In this document: positions 1 through 10,882 of the stretch, in pieces
Numbering within the stretch: the stretch's first letter is position 1
How the letters are laid out: every line of letters begins with the position of its first letter
Assembly (NCBI GenBank): GCA_949130485.1
Contig: OX422190.1
Coordinates: 4,168,861 to 4,232,860 of the forward strand
DNA: 64,000 bases
Source of the DNA: Agelas oroides
Taxonomy: Eukaryota > Porifera > Demospongiae > Agelasida > Agelasidae
Direction: 5' to 3'
The notes under the pieces: generated by a model
Told to the model about the DNA's origin: nothing
Seen by the model: only the letters and a program-made list of their open reading frames with translations
Database searches by the model: none
Position numbers and translations under genes: made by a program

Positions 1-32
<32 letters not shown>
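1..32. repeat. (TG)n microsatellite at window edge
   Basis: Perfect TG dinucleotide run. A (CA)n run follows at 87-117 and another at 958-988, all inside an ILKAP intron. Confidence 0.95.
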
Positions 33-34
<2 letters not shown>

Positions 35-84
35 GCCAAGTCACTAATGTACATGCAACCAAATCCAATTGGTTATCACTACCA

Positions 85-118
<34 letters not shown>

Positions 119-219
119 AGTGTTGCAGTAGTTGAATTATGGCATATGGTTTTGTTGATTACAATTACTTCAATACTCAAGGTTTACAGAAAAATTACAA
201 AAATTGCATGTAATAGTTA

Positions 220-922
220 TATCCCTCCCTGGGGGGTGGTCATTTTACACATTGGTGTCGGGGCGTTGGTGTCGGGCGTAGCCCGACACCAATGTGTAAA
301 ACGACCACCCCCCAGGGAGGGATATATAACCTGTTACCTAGGCAACGTCACTGTACAAGAGAGATATGGGCAACATTCTTAGATGTTGCCTGGGTAATGG
401 GTTATATCAGGTCAAACTGTGATTGTCTGGGAATTGTGCTGACACAGCAATGTGATCACCTGACAGTAGCCATTTTGCCAAATTTAATTCCTGCCAAATT
501 TTCTGGCTATAGAGTAGTACATGTACAGTAATTGACTTGTAATTGGTAATTATATAATCCACTGCAAACAATTACATGCCATTTGTTTCAGTAATATAAC
601 CCGTTACCCAGGCAACATCTAAGAATGTTGCCCATATCTCTCTTGTACAGTGATGTTGCCTAGGTAACAGGTCATATAACTATTACTTACGAACTACAGC
701 ATATGTCTACAACAATTAGAGTTACTGTGTTTGAAATCTAGTCATATAATCTGTTACCTAGGCAACATATAAGAATGTTGCTCATATCTCTCTTCTACCA
801 TGATGTTGCCTAGGTAACAGGTTATAATAGTATCCCTCCCTGGGGTGTGGTCTTGCACATTGGTGTCAGGCTACGCCCACCCGACACCAATGTATAAAAC
901 GACCACCCCCAGGGAGGGCTAT
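220..922. mobile_element. Nested composite of two MITE families in mirror order
   Basis: Family N (ends TATCCCTCCCTGGGG) lies at 220-324 and 831-922. Family M (ends ATAACCTGTTACCTAGGCAAC) lies at 324-407, 594-680 and 744-828. N1-M1 on the left and M3-N2 on the right are inverted relative to each other, so the block is a 700-bp imperfect palindrome with M2 inside. Each unit is itself a hairpin with terminal inverted repeats. No coding capacity is seen. Confidence 0.8.
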
Positions 923-955
923 TACTTACATTTTGTTATTCAATTAAAACCCTGA

Positions 956-992
<37 letters not shown>

Positions 993-1017
993 ATCAGGGA
1001 CTAAGCCTATAGTTTAC

Positions 1018-4000
1018 TTTCACCTTTTGGAAACTTTGCCACAACATTCTTGTGTAAGTGTTCGGCAGTAAATTTGGAGGCCCTGGGCCCAGCATGCCCA
1101 TCAAATACCCCATAGTAGGCAACTCGTGATCTGTAGGAAGGAGAAAGAACTCTTTCATGTCACATTCCCAGGCTTCTGTTAATGATATATTAAATAGGGG
1201 AGTGGCATGGGAGGTTAGAAGGGTCAGAAGTGGGAATAGGACAAACTCTCATAGCTATCCGTTTCCATGACAATAGTGATGGTACCATGAAATATTTACA
1301 AGTAGCCTTGCTACTAGATCATTCCCACTGTCCAGTTTTTGGCGAGCAAAAATAGGCATTGGAGATCTCGTCATGTGACTGGCATTTGCAAGGCTGAAAG
1401 CTTACTGCTCATTGTTCAAACACATGTAACGAAATGTGTTCCTTTGGTTGGGGGACATCCCCCCCACCTCTGTCTACCTAGCTAGTCATTGATGTCATTT
1501 GTTCCCAAGCTCTTGTGCTACCAGCTTTCCTCAGTTGCATAGCTTTTTCATACTGCAAGCAATGGAAGCTGGGGATGTGAGGGCCTGGCAACGAGGTTAG
1601 TCATGAATGCAACAAGATCTTCCAGGCTTCCCCCTCAGTTTTTGCATACTGTAATAAACTGGACAATGGGAAGCCCTGGGAACGATAGCCTCAAACTCAG
1701 GCTTTCCTTTTTTTTTCTCCTAGCTTTTCTCACCAAAGCTGCGAGACAAAATCTGGAACAGAAAGTCTGGGTTCGAGGCTATGGGAATAAGGCTATAAAC
1801 TGGACAGTGGGAAAGCCTGGGTTCGAGGTTATTCAACATTGACATGCAGGGCAACCAAGCAAGGGTTAGTGCTGATCTGGTTTGGTTTTGCCAGACTAGG
1901 CGCAGAGCCCGATTTTGTGTTTAGTTTCAAAGCATGTATGGAAGTGACGAGGAGCAAAAACAGGAGGTGGACGTCTCTCTCAGGTGGTAAAAGTGTAAAA
2001 ATCTCATCCATGAAGTCCATCTGTGGGCATATGTCTCAAAATGCAACTGAAAACAGCTTTGGCGTGAATTATGTTCACTCTGCTGTTTCTTCAAGTGTCC
2101 TACTCCAGGCTGTACATAGAAACTACACTAGAAGTAGGACAATGGTGGGTATTCTACTCTATGGTAAAATGTACATGGGGACAGGGGAACATTTTACATT
2201 TCAAAGCTGCCAAAGAGCTTCCTCACAAGTTATACCACATGTACGTGCATTTAGCCTCGTACCCAGGCTCCTCCCCTACCTGTTTTTTTTTTTTGCAGGG
2301 GAGGAGCCTGGGTACGAGGCTACGTGCGTTCATATGCAAAGTAACCTTGTTTTTCAGGACCCTCCTCCCTGGTCAGGCTATCTGCATATACCTGACAACA
2401 CTGGTGTGTAAATTGAGTTTTGTCAATCTTTTACAGAGGGGCACGGAAACATGGCTAAGCCTTGCAGTATGGAACACTGCAAGTGACAAAATCAACATGG
2501 ACAGAGGCAATACACAAAGCTACACAGATATGTTATGTAAAACATCAACACGACACTCACATGTTATTTGGAAGTGATGTGAACTGTAGTGTGAAGTCAT
2601 CGATGATGGTGTGTGCATCCTGCATGTCCTCCCTCTCTCCTCTGCGCTCACCAAGGTAACCCTTCAGCCGGTAATGAGCTGAAGGGACACATAATGCAAT
2701 AATGAACTTAGTAAAATTAGGCTAGGCATAAGGGAGGTTTTGTTGTTATGAGGGAAAAGCCAGCAGTCACCAGGAATCGAACCCAGGACACCTCATCCTG
2801 GCTTGAGCCATCAGTACTCTGCCACTGACAACCGGACAACCACCAGCCCTTACAATCTTTATATGTGTTGTACAGGTGGTAGTAACAGCACATACTGATC
2901 TTCATTCACGACAGAATATTCTTAGTATCTTGTTGCAAGCCACAGCCAAAGCAAGCGGCAACACAAGGGTATCAGTTCAGCCTTCAAAGCAAGAGAATTA
3001 TGAGGACCTCCACCAAACCACACACCCACATAACAAGCATGTGACAAAATTTTCATGCCATGTGACTGAAGCATAGAGTAGCACCCAGGGTTTCATACAG
3101 AGAGGGGAGGGGGGGGCCCTGGAATTCCCCCCCCCAGAAATCTTGAAATTGAGTATGGTTATTATTATTAGCTATTTACATGTTACTGAACATAAGTATG
3201 TGTCATCAAAATGTTCGGAAATTTTGTCCCAGATTGCGTCAGAAGCAATCTGAGAGGTATATAAATTCAAAATTTTCCTGGGGGGGGCATGCCCCCAGAC
3301 CCCCCTAGTAGGCATGCATGCATTTCGCACACTACTATCATCCTGCTACCATCTTGTTTTCCCCCCCCAACTCAAAATCCTGTATGAAACCCCGGCACCT
3401 GTGCAGTACGTATACAGGATTTAACGGCTGGTGGTTGTCTGGTTGTTGTAGCTCAGTGGCAGAGCACTAGTGGCTCAAGCCAGGGTCCTGATGACTGCCG
3501 GTTTTCGCTTTCATTCATTTTCGCCTCATAACAACACAACCTTTTCACTTCCAGCTGAGCAGGGTGTACTAAGCATTTAGGCTAGACTTTTACAGATTGT
3601 AACAAAGAACCAGGACTTCAAAGAGATATAAAAGGACATGAGATTCAGCCAGAATTCAAATCAACTGAGCCACTGGTATTCTGGTATTGGAGCAGAGGAT
3701 AGACACAGATCCATTCTTAGGCTGGATCTCCGGTCTCTGCGTAGTTACTGTCTACTGTAACTAGCAAGGGATTTTAGTAGCAGTCACTTTGCATACGGCC
3801 CCAAAACCCCAATTAGGGGCCAGCAAAAATTTCTCCTTCTAGAGAAGCCACAAAAGTGTTTTTGCTCCTCTAAAACTCAGCAGAGACTCAACTGTCCCTC
3901 CCACTTGGAGCAAGACCCATCCATATGAGAGCAGAACAGCAATTGGCTAGTCAGTAACAGGTTTTAGTACAAGGTACGCAGCACTCGTTTGCTATAGTAG

Positions 4001-5466
4001 TGTTCCCAGCCTCTCAAACCCCGAATTTTCATCACTTGCAGTATGAAAAGCAGGAGGATAAAGAGAGTAAGCGATGAAAGATAGCGCCGAGGATATGAGA
4101 GGCCAATGTTAAGAGAAGCAGGGTTTCATTTACTCAAGGGAGAGGGTATCTTTCCACAATCGAACTCATGATCACCATCCCTCTGTTTAGCAAGTCTGAA
4201 AGCCTGGGAATTACATTTAAGTTGTTTACAAAGTGACAGATTTGCACATAGGAAGCCTATATTCACATGAAGAATACATGCTATACTTCCGGAGGGCAAA
4301 GGTGGTGGCAGCTGGACAGCGGACCTTTCACCTTCAGAGAAACAGCTTTTTTTGTCTTTAAACACTAATGTTAAGGATTCAATTAGCATTTTCTTGCCTG
4401 CATTTTGCACACAGCTGTACCGAATGCAGACCCTAACTCTTGCCCTCCGGAAGTGAACCCACACCCCATAAAGTATCCACGAAACTCGTAATCTCCCCTC
4501 AAACAACACTTGTACATGCAGTAATTACATGAGCTTAGTTTCTGATGTTTGGCTTCTTTGCCTCCTGCCTGTTGGTCATCCACAGCTTCTTTCAGTGGGT
4601 GTTTCCCCAGCCCTTCTTCTCCTCTTCCTCCTCCACTCACAGGAGGTAGGTCTCCAAACAGGAAGGGCTGAGCAACGCTAGCAGCTGTAACAGAACAATA
4701 CGACAACTAAGACAATGTGCATTAATGGACGCACTGGGGAGCATTAGGGTATGTGCCTCACACACGCAGAAAGTGGGGTGCACCAGGAATATGTGCAGCT
4801 GTGTACTATACAATCATTGCATGTGGGCTAAGTCTGCTCGTGGTAAACCTTCGCCATGCAGTGAACAAACTTATCTTTGATCCAACTCAAGCCACCACAA
4901 AACTAATAACTTGCTGGACTTGAATCTCATATCAGGACTGGTGTCGTTATGTCAGCTTGATGAAAACATCACCTCTTGGTAACCATCCCTATGGTAACAG
5001 TTAACTTTTGTTTGCTCAATATTATTGAGACTCATGAAGGGTCTAGGAGCTCATTAGTCAGTTAATGAGGGCAGGGATGATGTCACCAGCAACTATTAAA
5101 TTGCCTAACATACCAGTGCATGCTTCCACCCCAGCCTTGCACTGCCTACAGCTTTTTGGAGGGTCTGGGAATGAAATGCCGACAGTCACCAGCTGCAGGT
5201 TTGTTACAGTTGTTGGATATCGACATGGTATGCTTCATGCAAAAACTACTGCAAGCTATCAACACTGATATAAATAGTGGCATAATGAGTTTTCACATGG
5301 ATGACAAACATGACAAAGCGCCTGTCCATGCGAGACTAGCAGGGGGCATTAAATAGAATACATACCCTCCCTTGGTAGTACGGGGGTACTTACTGCCTAA
5401 AAGTTACTTACCACCATTTCCAGATGATGAACTTGGAGGAGGAAGGTCGCCAAACAGATCGTCCAT
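1018..5466 (-). CDS. ILKAP: ILKAP-type PP2C serine/threonine phosphatase, 5' half (3' end lies left of window)
   Basis: Four exons join in phase: 5466-5412, 4684-4529, 2678-2561 and 1130 to 1024 (or 1018, two possible donors), all with GT-AG borders. The start MDDLFGDLPPPSSSSGN and a second copy of the motif (FLFGDLPPVSGGG) in exon 2 match the acidic N-terminus of animal ILKAP. Exon 3 carries LKGYLGERRGEREDMQDAH, the PP2C entry segment with a metal-binding-site Glu and the MQDAH motif. Exon 4 carries RVAYYGVFDGHAGPRASKF, where DGHAG supplies the metal-coordinating Asp and Gly. ILKAP is a Mg/Mn-dependent phosphatase that binds integrin-linked kinase and dampens its signalling. About 145 codons are present; the rest of the catalytic domain must lie beyond position 1. 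Introns hold SINEs and MITEs. Identity comes from remembered family similarity and is strong because of the paired LFGDLPP motifs. Confidence 0.9.
2252..2322. mobile_element. Foldback MITE, TAGCCTCG family
   Basis: Near-perfect hairpin from TAGCCTCGTACCCAGGCTCC to its complement, with a T-rich loop. Flanks CGTGCATT and CGTGCGTT look like an 8-9 bp target duplication with one mismatch. Confidence 0.85.
2737..2848 (-). mobile_element. tRNA-derived SINE copy
   Basis: On the minus strand a B-box GGTTCGATTCC (2773-2783) is followed by the family tail TGACTGCTGGCTTTTCC and TCATAACAACAAAACC. The A-box is degenerate. It shares its head (CTGGTGGTTGTCCGGTTG) with the copies at 3427, 46484 and 48158. 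Confidence 0.7.
3088..3393. mobile_element. MITE with GGGTTTCATACAG terminal inverted repeats
   Basis: Ends GGGTTTCATACAG and CTGTATGAAACCC are perfect inverses; the interior holds poly-G and poly-C stretches. A partial copy with the same CTGTATGAAACCC end lies near 21940-22003. It sits in the ILKAP intron. Confidence 0.6.
3427..3545 (+). mobile_element. tRNA-derived SINE copy
   Basis: A-box TAGCTCAGTGG at 3449-3459 is followed by AGAGCACTAGTGGCTCAAGC and the family tail TGACTGCCGG...CTCATAACAACAC. The B-box is eroded. Same family as 48158-48276. Confidence 0.7.
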
Positions 5467-6011
5467 CTCTTTTCTGATGTGCAATAACGATTCACTTGCG
5501 ACTCAGTTGCGAGTCCTACCCAGCTCCACCCACTGGATAACATTTCTGCGCCCCCCTCCCGCCCCCTCTAGTCCCGCAGTGCATGCAGTAGCCTCGTCCC
5601 CAGGCCCCACCCAAAAATCGGGGACGAGGCTAGCAGTGCAGTATATAGGTCTGGGTTGCGCGACCCCCGGCCCCCTATACATGGGCCGCGTATTGCGTGA
5701 TTGATTTTGCCAAATCACGAATGCAGTTCGAGTAGACTATATGTTGCAAATTTGCTTTGAGTACTGACAGGTGAACCTTGGACAATCATCAGATTGTTTA
5801 CAAGTCTGTTCATCATCATCAATCAATATAATTAACGCAAGTACACACAACCAACAACTTATTGAAAATCACTGACAATAAATATATTATTGGTAAATAA
5901 AAATTAATAAGATTTAAGCTGGAGAGATCTCAGAGAAAGCATACCTAGCTACATCACTTGAAAGCTAAAAGGTATCTCTTCTAGAAAGTATAGCACACAT
6001 TCTTAGTTTCA
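5467..6011. other. Intergenic, ILKAP start to P450 end
   Basis: No gene is seen. The stretch contains the ILKAP 5' region and one foldback MITE (5589-5632). The region next to 6011 is AT-rich and should be the P450 3' UTR. Confidence 0.6.
5589..5632. mobile_element. Foldback MITE, TAGCCTCG family, 44 bp
   Basis: TAGCCTCGTCCCCAGG...GGGGACGAGGCTA hairpin, a minimal copy 120 bp upstream of the ILKAP start codon. Confidence 0.75.
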
Positions 6012-7511
6012 TCACCACTCTCCATTCCTGGAGAGGGAAATGACCTTGAAATGCTTGTGCATGATCCCAAACCCCATTACGTAGTCATCAAGATCGAGAG
6101 GATGTTCAGGAGATTCTTTGATGGTACACTGCTGCAGGATGGTAGCCAAGAATAGGAACACTTCCAAACGAGCAACAGGTTCCCCTGCACATCGCCTGTG
6201 GCCTAATCCATAGGGAAACACATACTCAGTAAGGGCAGCGTTGCATTTTCCATCTTCCGTTAAGAACCTTTCAGGATTAAATTTCTCAGGATCAGCAAAG
6301 ACAATCTCATCTCGATTGGCCGAGTATAGGTTAATAATGACAGGCGTGTTTTTTGGAATGAAATAACCACCAAAGTTGGTGTCACAGGTGGTGGAATGTG
6401 TAACACCAAGAGCGGACATTGAATGATGTCGATACATTTCAGCCACAGTGGCTACAGTATAGGGTAGGTCATTTTCATCCTCAAATTCTGGATAGCGGTC
6501 TTTACCGATCACAAGGTCTAGCTCATTCTGGACGCATTTCTGAACCTCGGGATGGAGTGCCAGTATCATAAACCCATACTGCAACGTACCAGATATTGTT
6601 CCAAACCCTGCACCAAAGAGAGTAGAGATATGTGTTTTTAACATTGTTTCATTGACATTCAGCTCTTTCCTCTCATTCTCATCCATCTCCTCTGCTACCT
6701 TACGGAACATGTCACTCATATCTCGCATTGTTTCACCATCGTAACTCTCAATGTGAGCTGCTGCAAGCTTGTCAGAGTAGCTCGTAAAGTGGTTTAGCAG
6801 TTCTTCAAAAGACCGGAGCTGTTTTCTCATAAGAAATTTTGCCCATGGCAAAAAGTCACAAATTAATCCAAATGCCACATACTTACCAAAATCTTCAGAC
6901 TTGCTAAGAATGGTTGAAATCTCTTTGTCATCAGCATCAAAGAACTTGCCATAACATATATACCCCATGATTGTGCATGTAACTTTATACAAAGCAGGTT
7001 TCGGGTCAATTGGTTGGTTTTTTGCCTTCTGAAACTCCTTCATTAGCATGAACACTGCATTGTGAGCAACCTGCTGTAGTTCTCCTCTACGCACTCTTGT
7101 AAACTGACCAAATGCCTTTAGAGTGTGCTTCTTATAAAGTCGAACAGACGGGGAGAAGTCTGAAAAACCAAAGTTTTTGACAACCACGTACGAGTAGAAA
7201 TCTGGCCTGCCAGCGAAAGTAGTGCCACTGTTCACCATTGCCTCTCGTATCCTCTTCTGACCGCTGATTACCACCACTTTACGACTTCCTATTTTGAGTT
7301 GGAAAACGTCACCATACTTCTTTGCCAGCTGGTTGATGGTTAGGTTCATTTTCTTCCCAAGAAACGGCATGTACCCCACGACAGGTAGTCCCCATGGCCC
7401 AGGTGGTTCCAGGTTGTTGCGCTTCCGGAGCGCGGCAGCAACGACGTAGAAGAGGATGACGACGAGGATTGCCACCCACACTTCGGTACGATACAGCAAC
7501 TCAGTGATCAT
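6012..7511 (-). CDS. Cytochrome P450 monooxygenase, microsomal type, intronless
   Basis: A single 499-residue ORF, usual full length for an animal microsomal P450. Residues 12-28 form the N-terminal membrane anchor, followed by the proline hinge PPGPWGLPVVG. The haem-binding loop FPYGLGHRRCAG (432-443) has the thiolate ligand Cys441. EMYR (358-361) is the ExxR pair and FNPERF (411-416) the PERF segment. The I-helix reads AGFGT (301-305): the threonine is present, but the acidic residue usual just before it is glycine. The C-helix WxxxR is also altered (LYKKHT). Overall style is CYP1/2/17-like, but no family can be assigned by eye. The enzyme should use NADPH-P450 reductase at the ER membrane; the substrate is unknown. 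No intron interrupts it, unlike ILKAP and CAMTA on either side. Confidence 0.95.
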   Translation of the reverse strand: MITELLYRTEVWVAILVVILFYVVAAALRKRNNLEPPGPWGLPVVGYMPFLGKKMNLTINQLAKKYGDVFQLKIGSRKVVVISGQKRIREAMVNSGTTFAGRPDFYSYVVVKNFGFSDFSPSVRLYKKHTLKAFGQFTRVRRGELQQVAHNAVFMLMKEFQKAKNQPIDPKPALYKVTCTIMGYICYGKFFDADDKEISTILSKSEDFGKYVAFGLICDFLPWAKFLMRKQLRSFEELLNHFTSYSDKLAAAHIESYDGETMRDMSDMFRKVAEEMDENERKELNVNETMLKTHISTLFGAGFGTISGTLQYGFMILALHPEVQKCVQNELDLVIGKDRYPEFEDENDLPYTVATVAEMYRHHSMSALGVTHSTTCDTNFGGYFIPKNTPVIINLYSANRDEIVFADPEKFNPERFLTEDGKCNAALTEYVFPYGLGHRRCAGEPVARLEVFLFLATILQQCTIKESPEHPLDLDDYVMGFGIMHKHFKVISLSRNGEW

Positions 7512-7590
7512 GCCTACATTCGCAGAGTATTGACTTCAAATTATGAGATCGACAAACTATTTCCAAACACCGTCGTCTCATTGATTTGAC

Positions 7591-7662
7591 TTACATAACG
7601 TGCAGTAACAGGCCTCAAAGTCAAGCGTTGTCATGGAGCCCGTTACTGCACGTTAGTATGTA
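7591..7662. repeat. Inverted repeat upstream of the P450 gene
   Basis: Arms TAACGTGCAGTAAC (7596-7609) and GTTACTGCACGTTA (7642-7655) are perfect complements around a 32-nt loop. It starts 85 bp before the P450 start codon. It could be a mini foldback element or a regulatory site. Confidence 0.75.
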
Positions 7663-8511
7663 ACGATGGCGTTTCGCGATCGCAGCCAACAGTACAATTC
7701 AAAGTTCATCGAATAATCCTTGAGGGAATGTTATAAGCCGTATACAGTAAACTATAAAAAACAGGTGCAACAAATGACATTAATCTGCTGGAAGAAAGTT
7801 GGATTGTCTCAGAGTCTCCCAAGACAAGTGACAATTTGCATGAGGGGTATCCGGGTAATGGTGATGGAGGGCCTTCACAATTCGAACCTAACCACTCTCT
7901 CTGCTGAGAGCAGCCACCATACTACCCAACTTCTTGTGCAATCTTTGCCATCAAACATGCTTTGTCCGCTTCTGCACAGCTCACCAGCAGTACACTCGGC
8001 TCTTAAAGATGCTTTCCTTCACATGTGGCTTGGAAACTTCTTCACTGCCGTCCTCACAGTATACCCAGATGTCCAGGATTGCCATCAAAGGCTTAGTGCC
8101 TTTGATCTCATTGTGTTCTTTCTTTGTTCTCTAATCCCAACCCTAACTCCACCCCCTAACAATGCATTGTTGGCAAACCTGGAAATACAGGCTAATAGCT
8201 AGCTCCTTGGTTGCAAAAGCTCTCTCCAACTCCCCAGACTATTTTATCAACCACAGTGCATCGACATCATCACCCATGGACACCAAAGCCTTACTATCCA
8301 CACACTCTCTCTCAGCAGACACCAACTAGTGGCCAACTTCTGTGCAACTAGCTAGCTACGTATATAGCATATTATTTGTTTTAACCACAGATGGCATTAT
8401 TGTTACAGACAACACTGGTATACCTTAGCTTGCAGAGACAGTGTTTAGGAAAGAGTACCTCATAAATAGAAGAAGACCAATGCCAAGCATATCTCAACCA
8501 TACTATGTTTA

Positions 8512-8733
8512 CAAGAGCGCATAAGAACGGGCGGCTAGAGTAAGAGCGTGCAAGTCCATAAAATTTGAAACCTGTTGGAATATACCACCAGTACAAAAAA
8601 TAGTAACACATATTGGCCATGCTGCATAGACATAAGGCATTGTTGCTAAGCACATGACCGGGTGTTCTATTTTTAGTATGGTTCAATAATTTTGACCGGA
8701 CTACAGGCTTCTATTGTGGAGTTACACGCTCTT
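8512..8733. mobile_element. TIR element, CAAGAGCGCATAAGAAC family, right end truncated
   Basis: The left end CAAGAGCGCATAAGAACGGG is intact. The interior TGTTCTATTTTTAGTATGG and the segment TTTTGACCGGACTAC are shared with copies at 10883, 15885 and 30552. The right terminal repeat stops after ACACGCTCTT. Confidence 0.75.
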
Positions 8734-9284
8734 CAGTACTCTACTCAGTGCTTTCTGGCTTTACCTTTTCATTATTTTGGTGGTTGTTTTACCAAGAGAG
8801 AAGGACCATCCACCAAGTTATAGGAATCAGTTTCCGTTCTCCCTCTTTTTACCCATCTCTGGTGCTATAAGGAACTGCTAGCTATCAAAAGCCTGGATTA
8901 GGTCTCAAAGTGTACGTAGTAGATTATTAGTATCCAGGAGCCAGACATATGAGGCAACCCATCTTGGGAATACAAAATTTGGTAATCCATATAATACAGC
9001 CAGTGCCTCAACTGAATGTAAGTTACCTGGACTTTGGTGTAATGAAAATCTGTCCCAATCACCCATCCAAAAAATGCAAATGTCCTTGGAAGCCCCAGAG
9101 ATTAGCTGGCTTGTGAGTCTGAAGATAGTAGTGTTCTACTGCTCCCTGCTATCCATGGCGAAATTAAGGTGTGCCAAGCAAACCCACAGAATTGTTTCTA
9201 ACCCAGATCTATGACTACTGGCAAATTGGTGGTGTAAAAGTTTCCAAGTCACTAAAAGTAGGATCGACCTTTTGGGAGAGTGGT

Positions 9285-9300
9285 GGCTTTTAGAAAAGCC
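9285..9300 (-). terminator. Histone 3' stem-loop of H2B
   Basis: The minus strand reads GGCTTTTCTAAAAGCC, the 6-bp stem and 4-nt loop bound by SLBP. It lies 27 nt after the H2B stop, and the sequence is identical to the H2A stem-loop. Confidence 0.95.
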
Positions 9301-9326
9301 AGTATGTTGAGATTGATCTTGCAAGT

Positions 9327-9701
9327 TTACTTGCTGCTGGTGTACTTAGTTACCGCCTTGGTTCCCTCACTGACTGCATGTTTGGACAGTTCACCAGGGA
9401 GATGCAACCTCACAGCTGTCTGGATTTCCCGGCTGGTGATGGTGTGCTTCTTGTTGTAGTGAGCTAGACGGGAGGCTTCGGTGGCGATACGCTCAAAGAG
9501 GTCGTTCACGAAGGAGTTCATGATGCTCATAGCCTTGCTAGAGATACCAGTATCGGGGTGTACCTGCTTTAGCACCTTGTAGATGTAGATGGAGTAGCTC
9601 TCCTTGCGAGACTTTCTCCTCTTCTTGGCATCTCCACCAGCAGGCTTAGACTTGGTTGCTGCCTTCTTTTCTCCCTTCTTCGAAGCCACTTTGCCAGGCA
9701 T
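9327..9701 (-). CDS. H2B: Histone H2B
   Basis: 124 residues with a Lys-rich tail ([13 protein letters not shown]), then the histone fold from [21 protein letters not shown] to the C-terminal AVTKYTSSK, which holds the lysine normally monoubiquitinated in H2B. Pairs with H2A in the nucleosome. Intronless and without a poly(A) signal, ending in a histone stem-loop, as in replication-dependent histone genes. It is divergent from H2A.X and shares the 375-bp spacer. Confidence 0.98.
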   Translation of the reverse strand: MPGKVASKKGEKKAATKSKPAGGDAKKRRKSRKESYSIYIYKVLKQVHPDTGISSKAMSIMNSFVNDLFERIATEASRLAHYNKKHTITSREIQTAVRLHLPGELSKHAVSEGTKAVTKYTSSK

Positions 9702-10076
9702 GTTTGCTCTTGATCACTAGGTAACTGTTGACAATGAATCAAAGGATGAGGCGATCACTGTGGAACGTTGCCAGTTGCCAAAACTTATTTGAAACTCGAA
9801 GATCACTTTTGTAGGATCAGTTGCCTTTGGACCAATCACATCGTTAGATTCCCTACCGTCTTTCTTGAAGCCGGGATCACTGTTAATTTTACGATCAGGT
9901 CCGTGTCCAGTGCTGTTTCTGATTGGTGAATTACAAAGTGATCTGATCCAGAAGCTCTGTAAGTACATGCTGCCCACAGTGGGCTATAAAAAGCTCTGAA
10001 CAGATTCACTTCATCTGCAAATCAACATTTGGGCTCTTTGCAAAGCGTTTTCAAGGCAAAAAAACAACAACCAATC
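9702..10076. promoter_or_regulatory. Shared divergent promoter of H2B and H2A.X
   Basis: A TATA box (CTATAAAAAG, 9984-9993) sits about 90 bp before the H2A ATG. CCAAT is at 9832-9836 and ATTGG at 9922-9926. For H2B a weaker TATA-like CAAATAAG is read on the minus strand at 9783-9790. CCAAT plus TATA is the standard arrangement for S-phase histone promoters. Confidence 0.8.
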
Positions 10077-10478
10077 ATGTCAGGACGTGGAAAAGGTGGT
10101 AAAGCTCGTGCCAAGGCTAAGACTCGCTCTAGCCGTGCTGGGCTCCAGTTTCCAGTTGGCCGCGTTCACCGTCTCCTTCGCAGTGGCAACTACGCCGAAA
10201 GAATCGGTGCTGGTGCCCCCGTCTACCTTGCTGCTGTAATGGAGTACCTCGCTGCTGAGATTCTTGAGCTGGCCGGCAACGCAGCTCGTGACAACAAGAA
10301 GCAGAGGATCAACCCTCGCCATCTGCAGTTGGCCATCAGGAACGATGAAGAGTTGAACAAGCTGCTCGCTGGAGTCACCATCGCCCAGGGTGGTGTGCTG
10401 CCGAACATCCAGGCTGTCCTCCTGCCCAAGAAGACTGGTGGACACAAGAAGGGATCATCTCAAAGCCAGGAATACTAG
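10077..10478 (+). CDS. H2A.X: Histone H2A.X-type (C-terminal SQEY)
   Basis: 133 residues starting [20 protein letters not shown]. The upstream in-frame TTG at 10029 is 5' leader, not the start. The fold includes [14 protein letters not shown], the acidic-patch segment and [18 protein letters not shown]. The protein ends QSQEY, so Ser130-Gln-Glu-Tyr is the H2A.X motif phosphorylated by ATM/ATR-type kinases at double-strand breaks. Combined with a histone stem-loop 30 nt after the stop, this suggests a bulk replication-type H2A that also serves as H2A.X. Confidence 0.97.
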   Translation: MSGRGKGGKARAKAKTRSSRAGLQFPVGRVHRLLRSGNYAERIGAGAPVYLAAVMEYLAAEILELAGNAARDNKKQRINPRHLQLAIRNDEELNKLLAGVTIAQGGVLPNIQAVLLPKKTGGHKKGSSQSQEY

Positions 10479-10508
10479 GCTGGACATGTGAACTTTTTTT
10501 CTACAACC

Positions 10509-10541
10509 GGCTTTTCTAAAAGCCACCACCTAAACAAGAGA
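10509..10541 (+). terminator. Histone 3' stem-loop and downstream element of H2A.X
   Basis: GGCTTTTCTAAAAGCC at 10509-10524, then ACCACC and a purine-rich AACAAGAGA (10533-10541) that fits the U7-binding histone downstream element. Confidence 0.93.
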
Positions 10542-10608
10542 CCACCCTTTCACACTGCTGTGTATACCATGGTCCAAGGAGAACCTGGAGATCCTAACCT
10601 ATCTCTAG

Positions 10609-10732
10609 GTAGATAGCTTTACAGTGTGTTATAAAGACATGTACTGTAGTCTATTGCATTCATTGGAAATGTAGATAGCTTTACAGTGTGTTATAAAGAC
10701 ATGTACTGTAGTCTATTGCATTCATTGGAAAT
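10609..10732 (+). repeat. 62-bp tandem duplication, two copies
   Basis: Copies 10609-10670 and 10671-10732 are identical, so the duplication is recent. Confidence 0.95.
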
Positions 10733-10882
10733 GTAGCCAACTGTGAAGGTATACATGTATACATGACAGAATTTCTGACATACACACTTGTAGTGAATAT
10801 AATTAGCAGTTGACAGTAATCATTCAACTCAGCGCATAGATGAAAAATAGGTTAGCCTCTTTTCTGAGCCAGACTCCTTCCC

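Larger units (their letters stand above)
7512..9284. other. Intergenic between P450 start and H2B
   Basis: No supported gene. It holds a small inverted repeat (7591-7662) and a TIR element (8512-8733). A long forward ORF near 7720-8202 has no recognisable motif. Confidence 0.6.

Noticed and set aside
7720-8202. 160-codon forward ORF upstream of the P450
   Set aside because: No domain, no clear promoter, composition like surrounding intergenic DNA.
10029-10076. N-terminal extension of H2A
   Set aside because: Begins with TTG; the universal SGRGKGGK histone start follows the ATG at 10077.
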